DNA of 6,863 nt from positions 1 to 6,863 of the forward strand of contig CAIWTG010000156.1 of the NCBI GenBank assembly GCA_903915565.1. The letters run 5' to 3'. Shown here in pieces: positions 1-5,858 of the stretch. The translations under genes and the position numbers were made by a program. The stretch is from an uncultured Chloroflexota bacterium (GTDB taxonomy: Bacteria; Chloroflexota; Dehalococcoidia; Dehalococcoidales; RBG-16-60-22). The stretch's first letter is position 1, and every line of letters begins with the position of its first letter. The notes beneath the pieces are model-generated. The model was not told where the DNA came from, made no database searches, and was given only the letters and a program-made list of their open reading frames with translations.

Positions 1-235
1 ATATGCGAGGCCTTATAATCGTTAAGTCTTTCCCGCTGCCGTAAATATGCTCTCAATTCGGCAATATTTTCAGTTGGTTGGAAACTAGCCCGCAACAGAC
101 CGAACTGATGCAATTTTTTCAACCATTGTGCATCATTGATATCTGTTTTACGTCCAGGAACATTTTTCGCTTCGCTAGCATTGACCAGAAAAACCTCAAA
201 TCCATAGCTTTCGAGAATTTCAAACGCAGGAATCG
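1..235 (-). pseudogene. IS110-family transposase fragment, truncated at the 5' end and cut by the window edge
   Basis: Read on the minus strand from about 239 down to the left edge, one frame stays open and gives a protein matching the middle of IS110-family (DEDD/RuvC-like) transposases. It contains ILESYGFEVFLVNA, then the hallmark GRKTDINDAQW, then FGLLRASF, AELRAYLRQRE and LNDYKASHI. The DxxD pair in GRKTDINDAQW supplies the last two acidic residues of the DEDD catalytic set. The first Asp and the Glu, which lie further N-terminal, are missing. Upstream in the same frame, family similarity stops near 235-239 and a TAA follows at 258-260 with no start codon between, so the gene is broken and not merely short. 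The C-terminal part with the conserved Ser domain lies outside the window. In IS110-group elements the bridge-RNA region precedes the transposase start, so it would also be lost here. Family assignment is firm; the exact breakpoint is inferred. Confidence 0.87.
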
Positions 236-607
236 GTGAAGCAAGGCATCGCAGGTGTTAATTTCTCGTCGTTCATAAACGGTGTGGTCAATGCAATGTT
301 ACAAATGGATGCCCGTCAGCGGCAGTTGCTCATCATCCTTGCGGAACAAAGCGCCGGGACCAAGTATGCCAAAGCCAAAGAAGAAATGATTACCCTGGTC
401 AGGATGCACCTGCTGGAGGCGGTCCGCAAGCCCGGCAGCACCAACGAGATTGAAGAGAGCCAAGGCTACATCCTCAACATCATTGCGACGAATTATGTTG
501 ACGGCCTGCTGAAAATTATCAAGGACTACCGCAGTCAAGCCTGGGCTGAAGAAAACCTGAAGACACTATTAACGTATCACTTGAACGGCATTAAAGCTTT
601 AGCTTAA
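236..607 (+). CDS. Hypothetical helical protein, probably 5'-truncated at the IS110 scar
   Basis: A 123-residue frame starts at GTG 236 and ends at TAA 605-607. I do not recognise the family. The product looks soluble and mostly helical, with charged amphipathic stretches (for example QMDARQRQLLIILAEQ at about 23-38 and KAKEEMITLVRMHLLEA at about 46-62) and no signal peptide or membrane segment. The GTG falls at the point where IS110 transposase similarity ends, and the AGGA at 228-231 that could serve as its ribosome site lies inside the transposase remnant. The natural N-terminus may therefore have been lost and replaced by a fortuitous start. An in-frame ATG at 296 (residue 21) is an alternative start. 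The terminator-like hairpin just after the stop supports a genuine gene end. It could be a decayed remnant; the codon pattern still looks coding. Confidence 0.55.
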   Translation: MKQGIAGVNFSSFINGVVNAMLQMDARQRQLLIILAEQSAGTKYAKAKEEMITLVRMHLLEAVRKPGSTNEIEESQGYILNIIATNYVDGLLKIIKDYRSQAWAEENLKTLLTYHLNGIKALA

Positions 608-614
608 TTTTTTT

Positions 615-644
615 ACGAACAATAACGTACTAGCGTTCGTTTTT
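615..644 (+). terminator. Terminator-like hairpin with T tract
   Basis: ACGAAC (615-620) is complementary to GTTCGT (635-640), and the 3' arm runs straight into a T tract (640-644). The 14-base loop holds a competing small stem, AACG (624-627) with CGTT (634-637). The site starts 8 bases after the stop of the 236-607 frame and ends 3 bases before the ribosome binding site at 647-654. The stem is only 6 bp and moderately G+C-rich, so it is a weak intrinsic terminator or an attenuator ahead of the membrane-protein gene. Confidence 0.45.
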
Positions 645-658
645 AAGGAAGGAGACCG

Positions 659-1072
659 ATGGAAAAACGGGCCATAATCTGGTTGAGGGTTGGGTTTATA
701 GCGGGGGCGGTGGTGGACGCTTTAGCGGTACTGCCCATGGTGATACCGTTCGGGGCTAAGTTGTTCTGGGGATTTAGTGATTTCACGGGGATGTACTATT
801 TTGCCCAGGGGATAGGGGCGCCTTTAATGCTGGGGTGGACGCTTTTATTGCTCTGGGCGTACAAGAAACCGATGGAAAGGCGGTTTGTGTCCATGCTGAC
901 GCTTATCGTTGTTTTGGGCATAGCCATTGGCGGGGTCGTAAGTGTATGCAACGGCTATGTTGATGCGGTGAAAATGATACCAACGTTCATCATGTGGCCG
1001 ATATGGATAACGCTTTTCGGGTACGGCTTCTATATCTCCGGTAAAGCGTTAAAGACGGCCGGTGCCAGGTAA
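659..1072 (+). CDS. Small four-helix integral membrane protein of unknown function
   Basis: This 137-residue protein starts at ATG 659, four bases after a strong Shine-Dalgarno site (GGAAGGAG, 647-654), which fixes the start. It is almost entirely hydrophobic, with four predicted membrane helices at about residues 7-29, 44-66, 75-97 and 105-127. A basic loop, KKPMERR (about 69-75), sits between helices 2 and 3, which places that loop and probably both termini on the cytoplasmic side. There is no catalytic or metal-binding motif that I can recognise, and the single Cys is unpaired. I do not know the family and assign no function. The sense strand is unusually G-rich in its first half, unlike the neighbouring genes. 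No promoter is evident in the 51-base gap before it, so it may be read from further upstream through the hairpin at 615-644. Confidence 0.8.
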   Translation: MEKRAIIWLRVGFIAGAVVDALAVLPMVIPFGAKLFWGFSDFTGMYYFAQGIGAPLMLGWTLLLLWAYKKPMERRFVSMLTLIVVLGIAIGGVVSVCNGYVDAVKMIPTFIMWPIWITLFGYGFYISGKALKTAGAR

Positions 1073-1085
1073 AGCTCCCCTACCC

Positions 1086-1114
1086 TTGCAGAGTACCCAC
1101 CCACTTGTTAGAAT
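1086..1114 (+). promoter_or_regulatory. Candidate promoter of the tRNA-Arg gene
   Basis: TTGCAG (1086-1091) and TAGAAT (1109-1114) are separated by 17 bases. The -10 box matches five of six consensus positions, while the -35 box matches only TTG. Transcription would start near 1121, leaving about 7 bases of 5' leader before the mature tRNA end at 1128, a plausible short leader for RNase P removal. Confidence 0.45.
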
Positions 1115-1127
1115 TGAACTTGAGCGT

Positions 1128-1204
1128 ACCCCAGTAGCTCAGTTGGATAGAGCAGCGGTTTCCTAAACCGCGTGTCGCCGGTTCGACTCCGGCCTGGGGT
1201 ACCA
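1128..1204 (+). tRNA. tRNA-Arg, anticodon CCU
   Basis: The full cloverleaf can be traced. Acceptor stem ACCCCAG (1128-1134) pairs perfectly with CTGGGGT (1194-1200). T8 and A9 are followed by D stem GCTC/GAGC (1137-1140 and 1150-1153) around loop AGTTGGATA. The anticodon stem is GCGGT/ACCGC (1155-1159 and 1167-1171) with loop TTCCTAA, giving anticodon CCT at 1162-1164. A five-base variable region precedes T stem GCCGG/CCGGC (1177-1181 and 1189-1193) with loop TTCGACT. The discriminator base is A1201 and CCA is encoded at 1202-1204. The CCU isoacceptor decodes the AGG arginine codon. tRNA genes of this kind are common integration sites, but no repeat of the 3' end is present elsewhere in the window. 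Confidence 0.96.
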
Positions 1205-1214
1205 TGCCTTCAAC

Positions 1215-1243
1215 TTGTAAAAGCCACAGCCGTCCTCTATAAT
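1215..1243 (+). promoter_or_regulatory. Near-consensus sigma70-type promoter giving a predicted leaderless mRNA
   Basis: TTGTAA (1215-1220) and a perfect TATAAT (1238-1243) are separated by exactly 17 bases. The usual start point, about 7 bases after the -10 box, falls at 1250-1251, on or next to the A of the epimerase ATG at 1251. The 7 bases between the -10 box and the ATG (TTTCTTA) hold no Shine-Dalgarno site. The promoter lies in the 46-base gap after the tRNA and would drive the polysaccharide operon independently of it. Confidence 0.65.
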
Positions 1244-1250
1244 TTTCTTA

Positions 1251-2186
1251 ATGAAAAAAGTTGTCGTCACCGGCGGGGCAGGTTTCATCGGTTCTCACCT
1301 TGTGGAAGAACTGGCGCAACGTGACTATTCCCTCTTAATCATCGACGACTTTTCCACCGGTAAGCGGGAAAATCTAAACGCGGTTCTTAAAAACCCTAAA
1401 GTTAAACTCGTCAATGGTAGTATTACCGACCTGTCGCTACTGCAAAAGCTTTTTAAAGACATTGATTACGTTTTCCACCTTGCCGCCATCGCCAGCATCC
1501 CGCACAGCATTGTTGACCCTCGCCTTTGTCACGACGTTAACGCCGGCGGCACACTCAATGTGCTCAACGTCGCCAGAGACAACAAAGTGAAAAAGGTTAT
1601 TAACGCTTCATCGTGCGCCGTCTACGGCGATGCGCCCGGCTTACCTCAGAAAGAGGAAATGCCCTGCAAACCCCTCTCTCCTTACGCCGTTGCCAAACTT
1701 GCCGCCGAGGAATACTGCCGGGTTTTCGACATGGTTTACAAACTGCCCACGGTCAGCTTGAGATTCTTCAATATCTATGGCCCGGGGCAGGACGCCGATG
1801 CTGCCTATCCTGCGGCTATCCCCAGGTTCATCAAACTGGCTAAAGCCGGCCAGCCGCTGAAAATCTACGGCGACGGCAAAGCTACGCGGGACTACGTTTA
1901 TGTTAGAGATGCCGTCAACGCCTTTCTCCTGGCGGTAGAAAGCGATGCCACCGGAATCTATAACATCGGCGGGGGGAAAAGCATAACCGTCAATGAGCTG
2001 GCGAAGCTGATAAACAAGCTGACAGACAACAAAACTGCTATATCTCACCTTACCGCGCGCACCGGTGACATTTTACACAGTCGGGGCGATATCACTAAAG
2101 CTAAAAAATCTTTCGGCTTCCGTCCGAAATTCAGTCTAGAGGCTGGATTGAAAGAAATGATAGAGAAAGCCCAGCCACAAATCTAA
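1251..2186 (+). CDS. NAD-dependent nucleotide-sugar epimerase (extended SDR family, UDP-glucose/UDP-GlcNAc 4-epimerase-like)
   Basis: This 311-residue protein has the usual length for the extended short-chain dehydrogenase/reductase family. The N-terminal Rossmann motif TGGAGFIGSHL (7-17) carries GxxGxxG (G8, G11, G14), and D32 after the second strand fits NAD rather than NADP binding. FHLAA (75-79) is the next cofactor strand. The catalytic set is S121 in ASSCAVYGD, with Y145 and K149 in SPYAVAK. RFFNIYGPGQ (about 168-177) and the later AAIPRF, which line the nucleotide-sugar pocket, resemble GalE/WbpP-type 4-epimerases. The likely reaction is C4 inversion of a UDP-sugar in the cytoplasm, supplying a precursor for the glycan built by the downstream genes. 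A dehydratase or C5-epimerase role cannot be excluded, so I give no gene symbol. The start is supported by family length and by the promoter at 1215-1243. There is no ribosome binding site, and the next gene follows after 13 bases. Confidence 0.9.
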   Translation: MKKVVVTGGAGFIGSHLVEELAQRDYSLLIIDDFSTGKRENLNAVLKNPKVKLVNGSITDLSLLQKLFKDIDYVFHLAAIASIPHSIVDPRLCHDVNAGGTLNVLNVARDNKVKKVINASSCAVYGDAPGLPQKEEMPCKPLSPYAVAKLAAEEYCRVFDMVYKLPTVSLRFFNIYGPGQDADAAYPAAIPRFIKLAKAGQPLKIYGDGKATRDYVYVRDAVNAFLLAVESDATGIYNIGGGKSITVNELAKLINKLTDNKTAISHLTARTGDILHSRGDITKAKKSFGFRPKFSLEAGLKEMIEKAQPQI

Positions 2187-2199
2187 ACGAAAAACAACG

Positions 2200-3699
2200 A
2201 TGACTATCAGCATCACGCATATCGCCAAAAATTCTCTGAAGTTTAGTGTAGTCCAAATAGTCGGCGCGGTTGTAGGTATGCTTGCCTCACTTTACGTCGC
2301 CACCGTGGTTCTGCCAGCCGAGTACGGCGTCTACGGTTTTCTGGTGTTATGGCTGAATTATGCGGTGCTCATCGGACCGGGGATGTTGAGCGGCGGCAGC
2401 CGGGAGATGCCCGGGTTGCTGGGCAAAGGTCGGACCGAGGCAGCCCTTAGAATCCAAAATATCTCATTAAGCGTAGAAATAATCTGGCTGGTGGTGCCGT
2501 TTGTCGTTATTCTCTGCTCGGCGTTTTTCTTTTCCGACTTTACGGTCAGGATAGGGATGATAATCATCGCCTTCGTTTACCTGGTATCGCGGCTGGCAAA
2601 TTACTGGGGAGTTTTTAACTTTATTCGTGAGAAATTCAACACGGTGGCTATCGGCAGCCTGATAATAGTCATAGTCCAGCCGGTATTGGTATTAGTTGCC
2701 GTGACCTGGCTGAAAGTCTACGCCCTGCTGCTGGCGCCGCTAATCGTGAATGCCGTGCAATGGTTTTATTACACCAGGAAAGGGTCGCTGGATTTTAAAT
2801 TTACCTTTGACCGCAGGGAGGCATTGAGGCTATTCAAGGTTGGCATTATTCTGCAGGCGGGAGGGTTGGTGTTCGCTGCCTACCAGCTAATCGACCGGAC
2901 CATCATCGCCTCCATGCTGACCCAGGCCGACCTGGGGTTATACACCTTCGCCATGGTCGTGATTATAGTGATAATGTCTCTACCTTCCAGTTTTACAGGT
3001 GTGCTGCAACCGATATTATGGCGGCATGCCGAAAAAGCCGCAAATGTCATTGAAGGTTTCCGTGACGCCAAACGCATCGCGATGTATCTGGCACTGGGCA
3101 CCGCCATACTGGTTCCGCTGATCCAGGTGGGATTTTACCTGGTGGTGAATGTGATTACCCCTAAATATATGGGCAGTATCGATATCTTCAACATTCTTTC
3201 TTACAACATCTTCCTGGCGGCGATGGTGGTTATCCCCAACCTGATTTTGGGTTCGGAGATAGTCAACAAGCAGAAACGCGTCCTCGTTTTCTATACCATC
3301 GGCCTCATCATCAATACGGTGGTCAATATTTTCATCGTCAACCTGGGCTATGGTATGGTGGGCGTGGCCTGGGTAACGGTAGCGTCACAGGGATTAATGA
3401 CCCTGGCGATTTATTGGGCGACGCGCCAGTACATGTTCACGGACAAAAAGGAGTACCTGCGCCTGCAGGCGAAAATGTGGTTCCCGTTTCTCATTGCTTT
3501 GGGGTTTTTCTTTTTCCAGCAGTACCTGGAAAGGTCATTTGGATTGCGCAGTGTAATAGGCATCTCTTTAGCGGCGCAATTAGTGGCGTGGGGAATGATT
3601 ATACCCATTTTCTACCGTGATTATATCGCTGGGAAGGAAGTTAAGGTTTTGGGAACACTGATAAAAGATAGCCTGCGCATCGGGAAAAAAGGAAAGTAA
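2200..3699 (+). CDS. Polysaccharide flippase, Wzx-like (MOP/MATE superfamily)
   Basis: This 499-residue integral membrane protein has about 14 hydrophobic segments spread over its length (for example about 16-38, 43-60, 92-113, 116-135, 148-190, 244-262, 291-318, 332-352, 361-405, 425-441 and 452-471). Length and pattern fit polysaccharide-biosynthesis transporters of the Wzx/RfbX type. The opening, with a short cytoplasmic arm then LKFSVVQIVGAVVGMLASL and PAEYGVYGF, is typical of the family, as is ADLGLYTFA near 243-251 at the start of the second half. The C-terminus is basic (IGKKGK) and cytoplasmic. Its expected job is to move lipid-linked oligosaccharides from the inner to the outer face of the cytoplasmic membrane. 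It sits 13 bases after the epimerase and 7 bases before the glycosyltransferase, in one operon. No clear Shine-Dalgarno site precedes the ATG, so it probably depends on translational coupling. The exact substrate is unknown. Confidence 0.9.
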   Translation: MTISITHIAKNSLKFSVVQIVGAVVGMLASLYVATVVLPAEYGVYGFLVLWLNYAVLIGPGMLSGGSREMPGLLGKGRTEAALRIQNISLSVEIIWLVVPFVVILCSAFFFSDFTVRIGMIIIAFVYLVSRLANYWGVFNFIREKFNTVAIGSLIIVIVQPVLVLVAVTWLKVYALLLAPLIVNAVQWFYYTRKGSLDFKFTFDRREALRLFKVGIILQAGGLVFAAYQLIDRTIIASMLTQADLGLYTFAMVVIIVIMSLPSSFTGVLQPILWRHAEKAANVIEGFRDAKRIAMYLALGTAILVPLIQVGFYLVVNVITPKYMGSIDIFNILSYNIFLAAMVVIPNLILGSEIVNKQKRVLVFYTIGLIINTVVNIFIVNLGYGMVGVAWVTVASQGLMTLAIYWATRQYMFTDKKEYLRLQAKMWFPFLIALGFFFFQQYLERSFGLRSVIGISLAAQLVAWGMIIPIFYRDYIAGKEVKVLGTLIKDSLRIGKKGK

Positions 3700-3706
3700 A
3701 AGGCAG

Positions 3707-4900
3707 ATGAAAATTCTTCAGGTGATTGCCTATTTTTATCCGGCTTGGTCTTACGGGGGGCCGCCGCGCAATACCTATGAGCTCTGCAAGGAACTGGTTA
3801 AGCGCGGCCATCAAGTCACCGTTTTTACCACAGACGCCCTGGACGCCGAGAACAGGATAAAAGAAACGCAGGAAATAGTTGACGGCATCGAGATAAGGCG
3901 TTTTCGCAACTTGAATAACTATGTAGCCTTCCGCCACCGGATTTTCCTCTCGGCCGGTATGCCGGAAGCGATGAAAAAGGAAATAAGGAATTACGACATC
4001 GTCCACCTCAACGACCTCCGCACACTGCAGAATATCGCGGCCTATAACAACGCCCGGAAATACGGTATTCCCTACGTGCTGCAGGCACACGGCTCGCTGG
4101 TAAATATCCTGGCCAAGCAGCAGCTCAAGAGTCTGTTCGACGCTTGTTATGGCCGTAAGATATTGCAGAACGCCGCGAGGTTGCTGGCATTAACCCCCCT
4201 CGAAATAGAGCAATATAAAGGCTACGGTATCAGCGATGAAAAAATAGATATTGTCCCTAACGGCATCGAGCTGGATGACTTTAAAAAACTGCCACCGCGC
4301 GGCAAGTTCCGACAAAAGCACGGGCTGGGGAATAAACAAAAGGTGATTCTTTTCCTGGGGCGGCTGCATAAAATCAAGGGTATCGATTTACTGATTAATG
4401 CCTTCGCCGATATCGCCAAGGACTTTGACGATGCGCGACTGGTGGTGGCAGGCCCGGATGACGGTTACCTCTCTGCCTTAAAAAGCCTGACCGAGCGATT
4501 GGGACTGGTGGGAAAAGTGCTCTTCCCCGGTGCGCTATATGATGAAGACAAACTGGAGGCTTACGTTGACGCCGACGTTTATGCCCTGACTTCGTCTTAC
4601 GAGATATTCGGCATCAGCATTCTTGAAGCATTAGCCTGCGGCACACCGGTCATCGTCACCAACCGCTGTGGGATAGCCGATGTTATTAAAGATAAAGCTG
4701 GGCTGGTCGTCCCCTATGAAAAAGAACCATTAACACAGGCATTGGGTACTTTATTAGCTGACGAGGGATTAAGAAAGCGGTTTGGCCAAAATGGCAAGGC
4801 GTTAGTACGGGAACATTTTAATTGGACCAAAATAGCCAAACAAATTGAACAGGTATATCGAAGAGCGATAGTAAAAAACAAAAATCATTCCGTCAGCTAA
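3707..4900 (+). CDS. GT4-family glycosyltransferase (GT-B fold)
   Basis: This 397-residue protein has the layout of GT4 retaining glycosyltransferases. The N-terminal half begins MKILQVIAYFYPAWSYGG with a glycine pair (G17, G18) followed by RNTYELCKELVKRGHQVTVFT, the usual acceptor-side Rossmann domain. The C-terminal donor domain starts near VPNGIELDDF (about 183-192) and has FLGRLHKIKG (about 216-225), with R219 and K224 expected to contact the donor phosphates. The EX7E motif is present as E299 and E307 in YEIFGISILEALACG. No membrane helix is seen, so it should act at the cytoplasmic face on a nucleotide-sugar donor and a lipid-linked acceptor. It lies 7 bases after the flippase gene. A purine-rich GGAAAG (3691-3696) at the end of that gene may serve as ribosome site. 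The sugar transferred cannot be read from sequence. Confidence 0.92.
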   Translation: MKILQVIAYFYPAWSYGGPPRNTYELCKELVKRGHQVTVFTTDALDAENRIKETQEIVDGIEIRRFRNLNNYVAFRHRIFLSAGMPEAMKKEIRNYDIVHLNDLRTLQNIAAYNNARKYGIPYVLQAHGSLVNILAKQQLKSLFDACYGRKILQNAARLLALTPLEIEQYKGYGISDEKIDIVPNGIELDDFKKLPPRGKFRQKHGLGNKQKVILFLGRLHKIKGIDLLINAFADIAKDFDDARLVVAGPDDGYLSALKSLTERLGLVGKVLFPGALYDEDKLEAYVDADVYALTSSYEIFGISILEALACGTPVIVTNRCGIADVIKDKAGLVVPYEKEPLTQALGTLLADEGLRKRFGQNGKALVREHFNWTKIAKQIEQVYRRAIVKNKNHSVS

Positions 4901-5152
4901 TGGCAATGAGTAATACTCACCGGTGCCTCCTTAACCAAACTACTGTTTCTTAATTTTGTCCCCACATTGACTATAGTCATCAGAAAAACAGTGCTGGAGA
5001 AAGTCAGCGTATTCAACTATCCTGTAAATTTTGTGAGGATTATGACCTTTGGTTGAGAAATGCACAGTATTATTTTTAGGCTTTGTTGATCAACCACTAG
5101 CCAAATATTGAGTAGATCGGGAAAGCGTTACTTATAAAATCCTCCCACCCCC
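4901..5152. other. Intergenic region between the polysaccharide and exporter operons
   Basis: This A+T-rich stretch has no convincing gene. It contains small inverted repeats: TGAGTAATACTCA (4907-4919), CACCGGTG (4918-4925), TGACTATAGTCA (4968-4979) and GTTGATCAAC (5085-5094). None is followed by a T tract, so none is a good intrinsic terminator for the upstream operon. A 41-codon open stretch (4954-5079) has no start codon and no recognised similarity. The promoter of the next operon begins at 5153. Confidence 0.6.
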
Positions 5153-5181
5153 TTGACAAACTGCCTCTTTATATTTATAAT
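5153..5181 (+). promoter_or_regulatory. Perfect-consensus sigma70-type promoter of the tetR-ABC operon
   Basis: TTGACA (5153-5158) and TATAAT (5176-5181) both match the consensus exactly, with the ideal 17-base spacer. Transcription should start near 5188, leaving a leader of about 29 bases that carries GAGGTGA (5207-5213) before the ATG at 5217. A promoter this strong normally needs repression, and the palindrome at 5183-5200 overlaps the predicted start site. Confidence 0.88.
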
Positions 5182-5182
5182 A

Positions 5183-5200
5183 TGAATGAACGTTCATTCA
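5183..5200. promoter_or_regulatory. TetR-family operator, perfect 18-bp palindrome
   Basis: TGAATGAACGTTCATTCA is identical to its own reverse complement over all 18 bases. It begins one base after the -10 box and spans the predicted transcription start. The TGAATGAACGTTCATTCA type is well known as a binding site of AcrR/FadR-like TetR repressors, which bind as dimers. Binding here would block RNA polymerase and give autorepression of the gene starting 17 bases further on. The pairing of this operator with that repressor is inferred from position. Confidence 0.85.
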
Positions 5201-5216
5201 GTTGTTGAGGTGAGCT

Positions 5217-5858
5217 ATGGCAGCGAAAAAACCGAGGAAAAAACAGGATGTGGGAAAACGCCGGGGGGAGATACTCAAGGCGGCGCTGGATGTCTTCGTG
5301 GAGAAAGGCTATGGCTCCGCTACTATGCCGGAAATCGCCCAGAAAGCCAAAGTGGCCGCCGGTACACTCTACCTTTACTATCCCAGCAAGCGAGAACTAT
5401 TCATCGCCATCATTAAAGACTTCATCATTACCCCTCCCCTGCTCAAACTCATCGATAAATTACCTAATGGCGATATTAATGAGGTCTTCAGGAGTTTATT
5501 GAAAGAAAGGCTGGACTTAGCAACAAATGAAGCCTTTGCCCGAATTCCACCCCTGATTGGAGAAATATGGCATGACCCCGAGATAAAAGAGCTCTGGGTA
5601 AAGGAATTCCTCCAGCCTTTTTTAAACAACCTGGAGGTTGGCTACAAAATGATGATGGCCACCGGAAAATTCCGCCGTATGGAGCCGGCGGTGGCGGTAA
5701 GAGCAGTAGGCGGCATGATAATGGGCTTTTTAATGTTCCGGGCAACCGAAGGCAGGATGAGTCCGCTAAATAAGATCGAAAAAGGAAAAATTGCCGAAGA
5801 TATCGCCAACCTGCTGCTCCACGGGCTGCTCAAAGGAGAAAAGGAGGATGTTAAATGA
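5217..5858 (+). CDS. TetR/AcrR-family transcriptional repressor
   Basis: This 213-residue protein has typical TetR size. After a lysine-rich N-terminal arm (KKPRKKQ), the DNA-binding domain spans about residues 17-63. It runs RGEILKAALDVFVEKGYGS, then the helix-turn-helix TMPEIAQKAKVAAGTLYLYY (36-55) and the SKRELF that follows in this family. The remaining 150 residues are helical and variable, as expected for a ligand-binding and dimerisation domain. The ATG is supported by GAGG at 5207-5210, six bases upstream. The stop overlaps the ATPase start by 4 bases (ATGA), so repressor and exporter are translated from one mRNA. The protein should bind the palindrome at 5183-5200 and shut off its own operon until an effector, possibly the exported compound, releases it. 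The ligand is unknown. Confidence 0.94.
   Translation: MAAKKPRKKQDVGKRRGEILKAALDVFVEKGYGSATMPEIAQKAKVAAGTLYLYYPSKRELFIAIIKDFIITPPLLKLIDKLPNGDINEVFRSLLKERLDLATNEAFARIPPLIGEIWHDPEIKELWVKEFLQPFLNNLEVGYKMMMATGKFRRMEPAVAVRAVGGMIMGFLMFRATEGRMSPLNKIEKGKIAEDIANLLLHGLLKGEKEDVK

Noticed and set aside
1641..2048. A 135-codon minus-strand frame inside the epimerase gene, and a similar 149-codon one at 3641-4090
   Set aside because: Both lie opposite strongly supported genes with conserved motifs, and their products show no recognisable domain. They are antisense shadows.
4900..4930. Possible intrinsic terminator after the glycosyltransferase gene
   Set aside because: The stem TGAGT/ACTCA with its three-base loop is short and is followed by CACCGGTGCC rather than a T tract.
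4897..4932. Minus-strand AAGGAGG followed by a GTG and an eight-codon or shorter frame facing the glycosyltransferase gene
   Set aside because: It encodes only about seven residues before TAG and has no promoter or downstream gene on that strand. It is likely coincidental.
4954..5079. A 41-codon open stretch on the plus strand ending in TAG, with a C-x2-C (CKFC) near its end
   Set aside because: It has no start codon or ribosome site and no family I recognise. Its length is within what chance allows, though it could be decayed mobile-element sequence.
5182..5208. Short leader reading frame ATG AAT GAA ... TGA across the operator, ahead of tetR
   Set aside because: Its ATG lies upstream of the predicted transcription start (about 5188), so it should not be in the mRNA. 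The frame is a by-product of the operator sequence.
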